In this document: positions 21,505-33,000 of the stretch, one piece after another
Numbering within the stretch: position 1 is the stretch's first letter
How the letters are laid out: every line of letters starts with the position of its first letter
Assembly (NCBI RefSeq): GCF_003260095.1
Contig: NZ_PTPX01000009.1
Location: forward strand, 34,803-98,802
Direction: 5' to 3'
Length of the DNA stretch: 64,000 nucleotides
DNA from: Glaesserella australis
GTDB taxonomy: Bacteria > Pseudomonadota > Gammaproteobacteria > Enterobacterales > Pasteurellaceae
Made by a program: the position numbers and the translations under genes
Notes under the pieces: model-generated
What the model was told of the DNA's origin: nothing
Database searches by the model: none
What the model saw: the letters and a program-made list of their open reading frames with translations, nothing else

Positions 21505-22206
21505 ATGGAAACACAAAAGGTTGCTATTTTAATTGATGCTGATAATGCTAATAGTGCATTGATTGAACAGATTCTAAATGAAGTTGGAAAATATGGGCGA
21601 ATCACTGTAAAAAGAATTTACGGTGATTGGACAACACAAAGAAATAATAAATGGAAAAATGTATTAAATACTTATGCAATACGCCCTATTCAGAAATTTG
21701 CATATGCTAATGCTAAAAACTCTAGTGATATTGCACTAGTAATTGATGCAATGGATTTATTACATTCAAAGATTGTTGATAGTTTTTGTATTGTATCTAG
21801 TGATAGTGATTATACAGGTCTTGCTCATAGAATTAGAGAAGAAGGTCTTAATATTATTGGAATTGGAAAAGAACATACACCTGAAGCGTTTAAAAAAGCC
21901 TGTATTACATTTATTTGGGAAGAAAATCTAGAAAATAATAATGAAACCAAATTTAATAATGTGAAACTACCTTCAAACAAAAAGGTTATCAATTATGATT
22001 TGATACAAAAAGCATTTAATATGGTTCAAAATGATAGTGGAATGGCATTATTTTCAAAATTTTCGGAAGCATTAAGAAAAATAGATCCTGAATTCGACTA
22101 TCGCTCCTATGGGTTCAACAACTTTACAAATTTCTGTAAATCTTTATCTGGATATGAAATATTTACACATCAAGATAAAACAACTTATTCATTAAAAGTT
22201 AAATAA
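21505..22206 (+). CDS. NYN-domain nuclease with C-terminal OST-HTH/LOTUS domain
   Basis: A 233-residue protein. Residues 1-145 form an NYN (PIN-like RNase) domain: LIDADNAN at the start (Asp11, Asp13), SSDIALVIDAMDLL (Asp75, Asp81, Asp84) and SSDSDY (Asp100, Asp102) supply the acidic metal site. Residues about 160-233 (DLIQKAFNMVQ ... YGFNNFTNFCKSL) look like an OST-HTH/LOTUS RNA-binding domain, the usual partner in Limkain-b1-like bacterial proteins. It probably acts on RNA; the substrate is unknown. The gene is more AT-rich than guaB and guaA on either side and splits that pair, which suggests horizontal acquisition. Confidence 0.8.
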   Translation: METQKVAILIDADNANSALIEQILNEVGKYGRITVKRIYGDWTTQRNNKWKNVLNTYAIRPIQKFAYANAKNSSDIALVIDAMDLLHSKIVDSFCIVSSDSDYTGLAHRIREEGLNIIGIGKEHTPEAFKKACITFIWEENLENNNETKFNNVKLPSNKKVINYDLIQKAFNMVQNDSGMALFSKFSEALRKIDPEFDYRSYGFNNFTNFCKSLSGYEIFTHQDKTTYSLKVK

Positions 22207-22228
22207 TTTTATTAAATAAGGGAATTAA

Positions 22229-23800
22229 ATGACAAACATCCACAACCATAAAATTTTAATTTTGGACTTCGGTTCACAATATACACAGCTGATCGCACGC
22301 CGTGTGCGTGAGATTGGGGTTTACTGCGAGCTTTGGGCTTGGGACGTGACGGAAGAGCAAATCCGTGAGTTTAACCCAACGGGGATTATTCTTTCGGGTG
22401 GGCCTGAAAGCACCACCGAAGAAAACAGCCCACGTGCACCTGAATATGTGTTTAATGCAGGTGTGCCTGTGCTTGGGATCTGCTATGGTATGCAAACCAT
22501 GGCAATGCAGTTAGGCGGTCTAACAGAAACTTCCGATCACCGTGAGTTTGGCTATGCATCCGTTGAATTAAAAGCAACTGACGCACTATTTGCAAAACTT
22601 AACGATGATCTCACCGCTTCACAGCCAAAATTAGACGTTTGGATGAGCCACGGCGATAAGGTCACTCGCTTGCCTGCGAATTTCCAAATCACTGGCGTAA
22701 CGCCAACTTGCCCGATTGCGGCAATGTCGGACGAAAGCCGCCGTTTCTATGGCGTGCAGTTCCACCCAGAAGTAACCCACACTAAGAGCGGTTTAGAATT
22801 ACTGAAAAACTTTGTGGTCGGCATTTGTGGCTGTGAAACCAAATGGACGGCGGAAAACATCATTGAAGACGCCGTAGCTCGCATTAAAGCACAGGTGGGC
22901 GATGATGAAGTGATTTTAGGCTTATCAGGCGGTGTGGACTCATCTGTTACCGCATTGCTGTTACACCGTGCAATCGGCAAAAACTTGCACTGCGTATTCG
23001 TCGATAACGGCTTGTTGCGTTTAAACGAAGGCGATCAAGTAATGGAAATGTTCGGCGATAAATTCGGCTTGAACATCGTCCGTGTAAACGCAGAAGACCG
23101 TTTCTTAGACGCACTCAAAGGTATTGATGAACCTGAAGCGAAACGCAAAACGATTGGTAAAGTGTTCGTGGACGTGTTTGATGACGAATCGAAAAAACTC
23201 ACGTCTGTCAAATGGTTGGCACAAGGCACAATCTACCCAGATGTGATCGAATCAGCCGCAAGCAAAACAGGCAAAGCTCACGTGATCAAATCGCACCACA
23301 ATGTTGGCGGATTACCAGATTATATGAAGCTTGGTTTAGTTGAGCCATTGCGTGAATTATTTAAAGACGAAGTTCGTAAAATCGGCTTGGCATTAGGCTT
23401 GCCTGCTGAAATGCTCAATCGCCACCCATTCCCAGGTCCAGGCTTAGGCGTGCGTGTGTTAGGCGAAATTAAGAAAGAGTACTGCGATTTAGTCCGCCGT
23501 GCTGATGCGATTTTTATGGAAGAGCTTCACGCTTCAGGTTGGTACTACAAAGTCAGTCAAGCATTCACCGTGTTCCTGCCTGTAAAATCTGTTGGTGTAA
23601 TGGGCGATGGACGTAAATACGACTGGGTTGTTAGCTTGCGTGCAGTAGAAACAATTGACTTTATGACCGCTCATTGGGCTCACTTGCCATACGATTTACT
23701 CGGTAAGATCTCAAATCGTATTATCAATGAAGTCAATGGCATTTCTCGTGTGGTGTACGACGTTTCAGGCAAACCACCTGCAACGATTGAGTGGGAATAA
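22229..23800 (+). CDS. guaA: GMP synthase (glutamine-hydrolysing)
   Basis: Aminates XMP to GMP. It is 523 residues, with an N-terminal class I glutamine amidotransferase (GICYGMQTM with nucleophile Cys, and QFHPEVTHT), an ATP-pyrophosphatase domain with P-loop GLSGGVDSS (about 233-241) and a C-terminal dimer domain ending PPATIEWE. Its 3' end is a known integration hot spot for genomic islands, which matches the integrase 200 bp downstream. It is closed by a strong terminator. Confidence 0.97.
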   Translation: MTNIHNHKILILDFGSQYTQLIARRVREIGVYCELWAWDVTEEQIREFNPTGIILSGGPESTTEENSPRAPEYVFNAGVPVLGICYGMQTMAMQLGGLTETSDHREFGYASVELKATDALFAKLNDDLTASQPKLDVWMSHGDKVTRLPANFQITGVTPTCPIAAMSDESRRFYGVQFHPEVTHTKSGLELLKNFVVGICGCETKWTAENIIEDAVARIKAQVGDDEVILGLSGGVDSSVTALLLHRAIGKNLHCVFVDNGLLRLNEGDQVMEMFGDKFGLNIVRVNAEDRFLDALKGIDEPEAKRKTIGKVFVDVFDDESKKLTSVKWLAQGTIYPDVIESAASKTGKAHVIKSHHNVGGLPDYMKLGLVEPLRELFKDEVRKIGLALGLPAEMLNRHPFPGPGLGVRVLGEIKKEYCDLVRRADAIFMEELHASGWYYKVSQAFTVFLPVKSVGVMGDGRKYDWVVSLRAVETIDFMTAHWAHLPYDLLGKISNRIINEVNGISRVVYDVSGKPPATIEWE

Positions 23801-23846
23801 AAAATCCGCTTTTCAGTTAATTTCAATTCATTTCAAAAATAGCTCA

Positions 23847-23873
23847 AAGCCCTGTAATTACAGGGCTTTTCTA
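23847..23873 (+). terminator. Terminator after guaA
   Basis: AAGCCCTGTAATTACAGGGC (from 23847) continues as a 22-bp perfect palindrome to 23868, followed by TTCT. It marks the end of the chromosomal guaA transcript just before the prophage. Confidence 0.85.
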
Positions 23874-23914
23874 TTTCACATCATTTCATAGTATTTCGTA
23901 GTAGTTTATTTTTC

Positions 23915-23992
23915 TTTCGGTAAAATTGACGGTATAGCCTTGCGCTTGTCGGTAAAAAGATAGAAAATACCGTCAAATTAATGACGGTAAAA
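23915..23992 (+). promoter_or_regulatory. Cluster of GACGGTA-like repeats, candidate integrase arm sites
   Basis: Five related motifs lie within 78 bp before int: TTTCGGTAAAA (23915), TTGACGGTATA (23926), TTGTCGGTAAAA (23946), TACCGTCAA in inverse orientation (23968) and TGACGGTAAAA (23982). Such clusters next to int usually serve as arm-type binding sites for integrase/excisionase. They also overlap where an int promoter must lie, so autoregulation is possible. The exact attL core is not visible without the other end. Confidence 0.5.
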
Positions 23993-24002
23993 ATAACGTA
24001 AA

Positions 24003-25202
24003 ATGCTAACAGATACAAAAATCAAATCTCTTAAACCCAAAAACAAACTTTATAAAGTCGCAGATCGTGATGGACTTTATGTGACAGTATCTACTGCCGG
24101 TACTATAACCTTCCGGTATGATTACAGAATCAACGGCAGACGAGAAACTCTAACAATAGGCAAATATGGTGCTGACGGTATCAATCTTGCGGAAGCACGT
24201 GAACGTTTGATGATTGCTCGTAAGCAAGTAAGTGAAGGTATTTCGCCCGCCGGAGAAAAGCGGGCCGAACGAAATCAAATTCGTAATGCTGATCGCTTTT
24301 GCGTATTTGCTGAAAAATATCTTGCCGATGTACAACTTGCTGACAGCACCAAGGCTTTACGTGTTGCTACTTATGAGAGAGATATAAAAAATACGTTCGG
24401 TAATCGTCTGATGACGGAAATCACAACGGATGAAATTCGTCGCCATTGCGAGCAAATTAAAGATCGTGGCGCACCGTCCACGGCTATTTTTGTGCGTGAT
24501 TTAATTGCTAATGTTTACCGTTACGCTATCCAGCGTGGGCATAAGTTCACGAATCCAGCGGACGAAATAGCGAACTCATCAATTGCTACATTTAAAAAGC
24601 GTGAACGCACATTAACACCACGTGAAATTCATTTATTCTTTAATGCCCTTGAGGAAACGCAATCGGATTTTGGCTTGAAAAAAGCAGTCAAATTCATTCT
24701 GCTAACGCTTGTACGAAAAGGCGAGTTAATCAATGCCAAATGGAATGAAGTGGACTTTAAAAATAAAGTTTGGACCATTCCTGCAGAACGAATGAAAGCA
24801 GATCGTGCGCATAATGTGTATTTATCTGAACAGGCTATTGATTTAATCGTGGCATTTCAGATTTATTCGGAAGGATCACCATATTTGTTACCTGGCCGTG
24901 TAAATCGACAGCAGCCAATCGCTAATAGTTCACTAAATCGAGTTATTGCTAATTGCATTAAATACATCAACCGCCATGAACAGTTAATTGATGATTTTAC
25001 TGTTCACGACTTACGCCGTACTGGCTCTACTCTACTACATGAAATGGGTTTTAATAGTGATTGGATTGAAAAAAGTTTAGCCCATGAGCAACAGGGTGTG
25101 CGTGCTGTCTACAATAAAGCTGAATATGCGGAACAGCGCCGAGCAATGTTGCAACAATGGGCTGATAAAGTTGATGAATGGATAAAAGGTATTAATTTGT
25201 AG
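24003..25202 (+). CDS. int: Prophage integrase, tyrosine recombinase (P4 type)
   Basis: A 399-residue site-specific recombinase. The N-terminal DUF4102 arm-binding domain is at residues 1-90 (LTDTKIKSLKPKNK...RDGLYVTVS), followed by a SAM-like core-binding domain and a C-terminal catalytic domain. Catalytic residues visible: Arg238 (LVRKGELINAKW), His336 and Arg339 (HDLRRTGS) and Tyr370 (AVYNKAEY). It marks the left prophage end and points into the element, next to guaA. It is intact. Confidence 0.93.
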   Translation: MLTDTKIKSLKPKNKLYKVADRDGLYVTVSTAGTITFRYDYRINGRRETLTIGKYGADGINLAEARERLMIARKQVSEGISPAGEKRAERNQIRNADRFCVFAEKYLADVQLADSTKALRVATYERDIKNTFGNRLMTEITTDEIRRHCEQIKDRGAPSTAIFVRDLIANVYRYAIQRGHKFTNPADEIANSSIATFKKRERTLTPREIHLFFNALEETQSDFGLKKAVKFILLTLVRKGELINAKWNEVDFKNKVWTIPAERMKADRAHNVYLSEQAIDLIVAFQIYSEGSPYLLPGRVNRQQPIANSSLNRVIANCIKYINRHEQLIDDFTVHDLRRTGSTLLHEMGFNSDWIEKSLAHEQQGVRAVYNKAEYAEQRRAMLQQWADKVDEWIKGINL

Positions 25203-25217
25203 TAAGAGCTAATAGCC

Positions 25218-26376
25218 TGTAGAAGATCAGACTTAATCTGACAAATCACTCTAAAAGTGAGAGTTTCCCGTTTAGAATATGAGTGCAAAAATTCAATCTA
25301 AACAAAAAAGGAAACTCTCATGTTTTATTCTAGCAATCCACTCATTAAACACAAGACGGGTTTATTAAATTTAGCAGCAGAACTCGGTAACATCTCTCAA
25401 GCCTGTAAAGTGATGGGGATGAGCCGAGATACCTTCTATCGATACCAACAAGCCGTAGAGCAAGGTGGTGTTGAAGCTCTACTGAATCAAAATCGACGTG
25501 TACCCAATCTCAAAAATCGGGTAGATGAAGCCGTTGAACAAGCTGTTGTAAAGTTTGCCTTAGATAATCCTGCTTTTGGACAAGTACGTGTAAGTAACGA
25601 GCTTCGTAAGCAAGGCATCTTTGTATCATCAGGTGGCGTACGTTCAATTTGGCTTAAACATAACCTGGCAAACTTTAAACAAAGATTGGCAGCTCTTGAG
25701 AAATTGGTTGCAGAGCAAGGCATCATTCTTAACGGAGCACAGGTGCAAGCGTTAGAGCGTAAGAAAGAGGATGATGTGGCTTGTGGTGAAATCGAAACCG
25801 CACACCCAGGCTATCTAGGCTCACAAGACACCTTCTATGTTGGGAATTTGAAAGGCGTTGGGCGTATCTATCAACAAACCTTTGTTGATACTTATAGCAA
25901 AGTCGCCTTTGCAAAATTATACACAATGAAGACCGCTATCAGTGCTGCTGATATGCTCAATGATAAGGTGTTACCTTACTTTGAAAGCCAAGGATTACCA
26001 ATGTTACGTATCTTGACGGACCGTGGAAGTGAATATTGCGGTAAGGTAGAAAATCACGATTATGAGCTTTATTTAGCGATAAACGATATTGAACATAGTA
26101 AAACAAAGGTGAAGCATCCGCAGACAAATGGTATCTGTGAACGCTTCCATAAGACAATTTTGCAAGAGTTTTATCAAGTGGCATTTCGGAATAAAATTTA
26201 TACTGATTTAGCGACATTGCAAGCTGATTTAGATGAATGGTTGATGTATTATAACCATGATGGCAACTTTACTTGATGGGAAACGAATTTGGGCAGAAAA
26301 GAATTTAAGCTCAAATTAATCTGACAAGCACTGTAATTTTAAACGGGGACTGTCAGATTGGGTTTGATCTTCTACA
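25218..26376 (+). mobile_element. IS481-family insertion sequence with 7-bp target duplication
   Basis: The 1159-bp element is bounded by 26-bp inverted repeats that match at 23 of 26 positions (25218-25243 and 26351-26376), beginning TGTAGAAGATCA and ending with its complement. AATAGCC occurs directly before and directly after (25211-25217 and 26377-26383), a 7-bp target duplication. It carries one transposase gene, which is broken. It inserted between int and the last leftward phage gene, so it came after the prophage. Confidence 0.9.
25320..26319 (+). pseudogene. IS481-family transposase, internal deletion and frameshift near C-terminus
   Basis: The main frame (25320-26276, 318 residues) has an N-terminal helix-turn-helix (ACKVMGMSRDTFYRYQ), then an rve/DDE core with TDRGSEYCG and NGICERFHKT. 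It ends abruptly as YYNHDGNFT. The normal family ending resumes in another frame directly after (MATLLDGKRIWAEKNLSSN, stop at 26319). The conserved segment expected between, of the NERTHQGK...CGRTP kind, is missing. A deletion of a few tens of bases therefore shifted the frame. The catalytic Glu lies before the break, but this copy is probably inactive. Confidence 0.85.
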
Positions 26377-26385
26377 AATAGCCAT

Positions 26386-26640
26386 CTACAGAGAATGGCC
26401 ATTTACTGTTTCTTTACTTTTTCGCTTATAAAACACCCACCCCAAACATCTCACCGCCATCCAAGCACACCAAGCAAAAACAGGACGTTTTTGAGCGATT
26501 AAACATTCTCGCAATCTACGATCTGCTTCTGCTCTACTCACTTTCCCATTTTGACCGTAATCACGATCGTGCTGATGACAGCAAGTATTTATGTTTTCAG
26601 GGGCATTTTTCAGCCCCGTGCAATATTGTTTCTTTGCCAT
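26386..26640 (-). CDS. Small phospholipase A2-like phage protein
   Basis: An 84-residue protein beginning MAKKQYCTGLKNAPENI. The stretch CCHQHDRDYGQNG (about residues 20-32) has the CC-x-x-H-D-x-x-Y arrangement of phospholipase A2 active sites, in which the His-Asp pair is catalytic. A hydrophobic, Trp-rich segment (VFAWCAWMAVRCLGWVF) follows and may bind membranes. The frame opens at 26721, but the start at 26640 overlaps the stop of the previous gene (TAATG), implying coupling. It is last in the leftward late operon. The activity is inferred from motif only. Confidence 0.6.
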   Translation of the reverse strand: MAKKQYCTGLKNAPENINTCCHQHDRDYGQNGKVSRAEADRRLRECLIAQKRPVFAWCAWMAVRCLGWVFYKRKSKETVNGHSL

Positions 26641-26933
26641 TAAACCTGAATCATCCCTTGCTCTTTCATATAATGGTAGATACGACCTAACATGAGATCT
26701 TGGAAAGATTTGCCGATGCAATCTTTGGTCAATGGGGCAAACATAATCGTTTGTACTTGTGATGCATCAAGGTATTTGTACTCTGTCACAAGCGGGTTGA
26801 ACTCGGTGATTTGTTCGTTCTCTTCCGTTGCAGTACCGATTTGGTAGGTGACGTTCATTGAGCCGTCTGGGTTCATCCCGAAACCTGCGATAGTTGAATA
26901 AACTGGATTTAAAATTTTGTTAAATGTTGTCAT
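26640..26933 (-). CDS. Phage protein downstream of tail tip gene, function unknown
   Basis: A 97-residue, mostly polar protein (MTTFNKILNPVYSTIAGFG...). I do not recognise a family. It is separated from the J-like gene by a terminator and coupled to the phospholipase-like gene by a TAATG overlap. An AAGGAG-type ribosome site precedes the start. Its position after the tail fibre gene suggests a tail accessory or host-interaction role, unproven. Confidence 0.7.
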   Translation of the reverse strand: MTTFNKILNPVYSTIAGFGMNPDGSMNVTYQIGTATEENEQITEFNPLVTEYKYLDASQVQTIMFAPLTKDCIGKSFQDLMLGRIYHYMKEQGMIQV

Positions 26934-26962
26934 ATAAGACTCCTTTGGTTTGTGTTAGAAAA

Positions 26963-26998
26963 AGAAAAACCCCAAATGATAGTAAATCACTTGGGGCT
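26963..26998 (-). terminator. Terminator after tail tip gene J
   Basis: On the minus strand CCCCAAGTGAT...ATCATTTGGGG forms a stem of about 10 bp with one mismatch, followed by TTTTTCTTTTT. It separates the J-like gene from the two small genes to its left, which may thus be expressed by read-through or antitermination. Confidence 0.75.
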
Positions 26999-27006
26999 TT
27001 GTTGAA

Positions 27007-30000
27007 TTAAACATTGTTTATAAAAAAGACAAATTGCGTACCCTCTGGTACTGCCGAACCGCCGTTATGCGTAAATGATAACGTGATGTCCGTATTAGCG
27101 GGTAGCTCAATCGTACCTTGTAACGTTACGACATGATTTTGACCATCGTATCCGTTTGTGCTGGCACTGAGTTTTAACTGTCCATTCATCAGTACCTGAA
27201 TAGTTGTGGCAGATGTTGTACTCCAATCTCCAACATCATTTTCCCCTGGACCAGGACGATACCAAGTACTGATTTGGACTAATAATACTGGCATTAAAAA
27301 AGCAATACGATTTTTATTGGAACGCGGTATCACGATTTGATCAATTACATAATCTCTCTTTACTTTACGCAAAGAGGATGAATAAACCTTTACAACATCA
27401 CCTATAATATTCTGTGCTTCAATCGTTATACCCTCAATTCTTGCACCTTTAATTGTCCCACCATTGATTGTTGTACCACTAATCGTGGTGCCTGATATCG
27501 TACCACCACTAATCGTATTACCAGATATTGTGTTACCTGTAATCGTTACCCCACGAATACTCCCCGCCGTCACCGCACCCAAATTCGCACTAATCGCAGA
27601 TAAACTATTGATGTTAAGCTTATCTGCTGTAAGAGATTGGGAAACAACATGACCAGCATTAACAGAGTTAGCAGATAAATGATGTGCTGCAATCGCATTA
27701 CTTGCAATTTCATTCGCTGTGATGGTATTAGCCGCCATTTGTTGTGCGGTAATAGTGTTTGTAACAATACTGCCACCATGAATTGCGGTTACTCCCGCAT
27801 TCTGCCAAGGGCTAGGCTCTCGGGTATGTTCGGTGCATTCTTCGAGCATTGGGCGACAGACGAACATATAACTATTTGCAGGATTTGCTCCAGTAACTGT
27901 TGCTGATTTCCGTAAATGCATACGAATGTATTTACAGTCTGCTGGGGTCTTTACCTTTCTGAAAACACGATCTGCATTAACTATCCCCGCAAATGATTTT
28001 GGGTTAGCGGTGGTATGTACTGCACTACCTATCACCGTGTTATCAGATCGATAAAATTGCAAAATCATCTCGACTTTGCTTGCCCTATGGTTACCCATAT
28101 ATACGGAGGCTATATACCACTGGCTAGGATTCACAGGGATATTTTGCCAAATACCAATGATAGATGTAGATCCTAAATCTTCACCAGTCGAGTATTTGAC
28201 TGTATTTTCATTAGGCAAATAAGAGCCTTTTGCCATACCCCAATCAGGATCTTGGAAACATTCAAAATTGCCTACATTTCCTTCTTTTGTCCACCCATAA
28301 GGTATACCGTTTGTTGGATTGGCGAATATTGGGTTAAAAATTAAATTCCCACCCAATCCAATCGTTAATTTATCCGCAGAAATCTCCCCTGCTGCAATAT
28401 GATTTGCCCGAATTGCACCTGCTGCGATTGCTCCAGCCTGTACCGAGTCAGTCGCCATCATTCTAGCCGATACTGTTCCATCTGCAATCAAATCGCCATT
28501 AACCGCTACTTTGTTATTAACCACACCAAACATCGGTTTAACGTTACCATCTTGTGCATTTTTGACCACGTTAAACTTATCAGCCATCACAATCACAGAA
28601 CTTTCGCTACCACTTGCACCCATTGAGATGCCAGCAATGGCTTTTTTGCCACCAGTAATCGCAACGGCTTGGATTGTGTGCATTGCACTGACAGTGCCAT
28701 TAAGTGTTGTGATAGATTGACTTGTTGTGGATAGGCTCGATTCAGCATTTCCTAAGCGAGTTGTTAATCCTGATATTTGAGTCGCTTGTGCTTGCTCTTT
28801 ATTTGACTGGGTTAACTTGTAACTCGTCAATTCTGCTGACACTACATCGATAGACTGCTCTACATCTTCGGGAGCAGGTGTCCAGTCCGTTGCAATAGTA
28901 CCTAATTCTAATTTAGGGTTTTTTACCACAATATCATCTGCAACAATATCATATAGACGGATTAATGGTGCTGTGAGCCGAATAATGCGACGTCCTTCTG
29001 GTACTACATAAGTTTTACTAATTCGACCATTAAAACTCTCTGTACCATCTGCGGGTATGACCTTAAAAATATTAAGGTAAAAAGTACTCTTATCATCTAG
29101 CCAAACTCGCACTTCTGCACCAACAGTAAACCATTTAGCATCAGCAACTGTCGATCTAGTGGCATTCGTGTAATTTACATCGCAAGATATAACCAAACTA
29201 TTAATTTTGGCGTAATCTATGGACGGACTCAAATCAAATATTATTTGATGTCTTTGTGTCTGAGTTATACTCGTGGCAGATCTTAATATAAGATTTCTAC
29301 CGCCAACCTTAACACTATCCACTTTAGCTTGAGCATCCGCCTGCCAAACAGATTGCAGCGACTGCTGAGCAATACTTGCCACCTCAGTTTTACTTGCCTT
29401 AGTAGATTCAATATTGCTGATAGTCGACTCAGCGGCTCCAACACGAGAAGTCAACGTAGCAATTTTATCTGAATTTGCTTTATCGCCATCCGCTCGAGCT
29501 TTTTGCTCCGTGACTATTTTTGCCTCAAAATCTGTTTGATTAGCTGTAAGATTGCGGTTTACTTGCGTAAAATTTGCGGCAACTTCACTAAACTTAGTCG
29601 CCACTGAGCTATTCAGGGTCGTCAGTGTTTGCTCTGCCGCACTGATTTTACTCTCTGCCGTCCCCAATCTTGCTGTATGTGCCGTGATTTGGTCAGTCTG
29701 TGCCTTATCTACATTAGCCTGAGTAGCTTTGTAAGTGGTTAAATCCGCTGATACCGCATTAACCGAGCTTTCAATATCTTCCGGTGCTGGGCTCCAGCCG
29801 GTTGCGATATTGCCTTTCTCCATTTTAGGTAGCTTGAAATTTATATCAATACCTGTTGCTGCGTAAGAAACAACCTCAAAATTAACCGAAACCACCTCAA
29901 AAGCAGCTATATCTTGATAAACTAGTGTTACAGTATATAGCTTATATTCCCGACTATTAATGAGGATAGTTTTACTAATATCCGACGCTTTAGTGGTATT

Positions 30001-33000
30001 ATCTCTCCGTCTAAATCTGATAACTAAATGACCATCTTGATTAGATTTAGCTAAAAAACTTATTGTATAAGCTGCCCCAATTTCAGGGATTTCTGGTAAC
30101 GTATATACAAGGAATACTCCCGAACCTTTACCTATGAAGGTCGCTTCTCCATCAACTCTAGTAACGGAACCACCCCAACCCGTAATAAGTTGTGACGAAT
30201 TACGCAATAAGTTACGTCCACCTATCTGCAAACTATCAACTGCCGTTTTAGCATCTGCTTTCCAAATTGCCTGCAACGCAGTTTGAGCAATACTAGACAC
30301 TTCGGTTTTATCTGCTTTGGTAGATTGGATATTCGTGATGGTGGATTCTGTAGCTCCAAGTCTTGAGGTTAATGAGGCGATCTTATCCGCGTTTGACTTA
30401 TCACCATCGGCTCTCGCAGTCTCTTCTGTAGAAATTCGACTACTAAGATCAGTCACATTCTGATTTGTTCGTGTAAAATTCGCTGTAACATCATTAAATC
30501 GAGTTGCAGTGGACTCTCTTAGTGTTGTCAAAGATTGTTCGGTTGTTTGAATTTTACTTTCTGCTTCTCCCAAACGTGCAGTATGAGTAACCAATTGCTC
30601 AGATTGAGTTCTGTCTATTTCAGCTTGTGCTGACTTATAACTTGTCAACTCTGCTGAAACCGAACTAATAGACTGCTCTACATCCTCAGGAGCTGGACTC
30701 CAGTCTGTTGCAATTGTGCCTAATTCTAATTTAGGGTTTTTAACTATCATTGCTTCAGCAACAATATCAAAAATCTGAATTTTTACTGAATCAATTGCCC
30801 TTACGATTTTATCTGCCGGCATGGTAAATTTAGCAAAAATACGCCCATCAAAACTAGTTGGTGCTACTGTTGCAAAACGCCAAACAGACAAATATTGATT
30901 GGTTCCATCTATGTAATGAACTCTGATTTCTGCCCCAATTCTAAACCACTTTGCACCAGAAGTTGTTGCTCTTATTGCATTTGTATAAGCTACATCACAA
31001 GATAATACTAAATCTCTAATTTTCGCATAATCCAAATGACGACTAAGCTTAAAGTTTATTGTTCCTTGTGCCATAAGACTTTGGTTACTATTCAGCAATA
31101 AATTTCGTCCGCCAACACTCATCCCATCAATCTTCGCATTAAGGTTTTGGCTTAACTCTGAAACACTACGATTAGCACTTGTCACACTATTCTGCAAAGT
31201 AGCAATACTACTTTCCGCATTCGCCACTCTCGTCGTCAAGACTGTTCGTGCTTGTGATTCGGCATTATCTCCCGCAATGCGAGCTAGGCGTTCTTCAGAC
31301 AAGCCTGATAACGCATTATCGGCTTTAGCGGTTGCTGTTGTAATTAACTGGGCTTGATCACGATCTACTTGCTCTAATCGGCTCACCGCAGTACCACGAG
31401 CATTCGCTTCCGCTTGCAAGGCTTGCGTTCTGGCAGTTACTTCAGCAGAGATTGCCGTTGTTCTCGCTCTTGTCTCTGCTTGTATCGCTTGCGTGCGTTG
31501 ATTGACTTCCTGAGCTAACGCACTTTGTACGGTGTTAGCTTTGGATAAGGCATTATTGGCTGTACTGCTTGCTTGGGTAAGCTGATTAATAAGAGCTTGG
31601 TCTAATTGACTACTTGCAAGTTTTCCTTCTAAATCGACCGCTTGTACTTTAGCGGTGTATTTTCTGCCGTCCCATACATATAACTTGCCGTCAGCTTCGT
31701 TATACAATTGGTTATGCCCAATGTTTTCCGTTGGGTTATCAATGCGAGCAACGGTTTTAGTCATCTCTAATTTGCGTGCCGGCATTGCTGTATCAAAGAC
31801 TTCATCAATGATATTTTGCCCTAGCTTTTCATTCAGTAACGCAAGCTCGGCATCAATATCTGCCCCTGTTTCCGCACTTAAGCCTTGCTGTTGGTAAAAA
31901 TCACCAACATTTTGCCCCCTTGTATGGCGTAGCCAGTAGTATCGTATTTGTCTTGCCCCTATAGCGTGGCTGTAAAAGCTGGCTAACACTTTGGCGATAC
32001 GTTTGGCTGTGCGGATATCATTGGTTTCACTTGCCCAAATTTCCGTTTGGGTCACGTTATCCACATAATCCCACGCAAGCGAGATCTCACTTAATCCGCC
32101 AAGCACTTGTACATTTTGTGGAACAGGTGGTCGATTGATCGTAAATGTTTTGCTTTTTTCACTAACAATCTGACCGCTTGCATTCCTCGCCTGAATAACA
32201 ATTTGATACTCACCATCAGGTAAATTGTCAAATGCTACTTCACTGCTTGTTAGCCCTTTGTATTGAGCATATAGTTTACCAGCTTTAATAATGCGGACAT
32301 CGTAAGTTACAGTGCCGACACCACTTGTTGTTTGCCACGTCAATTTTGCATTGCCCGAGGTAAGATCGACATCTAAATGTTCCACTTTAGGAGCTTGGTG
32401 CAAGGTAGTATTAACTGGCTCAAATACAGCCCCATTATCGACAATCGCTTCTTTCTGCGGTTCGTGCTGCAGAGCAACAATGGTGTAACTGCCATTATCA
32501 TTTTCAGCAATTGACATTGCTCGATAAAGACGAGATGTAATAGTTTGAGTTGTTAATGACCAAATAGATGTATCAGTTAAACCAACCGGTTCACTGTCCA
32601 AGGTGATCACATTGCCCTTTGCTCGTAAGATACGAATATGACTATGTTTAGCTTCAGCATTTATATAGCAAAAATAACTATTACCATTAAGTTGTATTGC
32701 ACGATCAAGCGTTACTGTGTGGCCATTAAATGACAATACTCGTCCGCCAATATCTGTACCAGCATAATTATTATCTGACACACGGATAATATCGCCAGGG
32801 ATATGCATCAAGCCTTCTGAACCAACACTAAAAGTGATTGTTTCTGTTTCTAATCTTTCTGTTTCTAAGATCCAACGACCTGTACAGTATGCTTGCCCAC
32901 GATTAGTACAACCAAACGCCACTACTTTTTTCAGATTCAAGCCGTACTTACGAATGTCATCGTCATTAGAGACATATTCAATTGTTTTCTCATAATTGTT

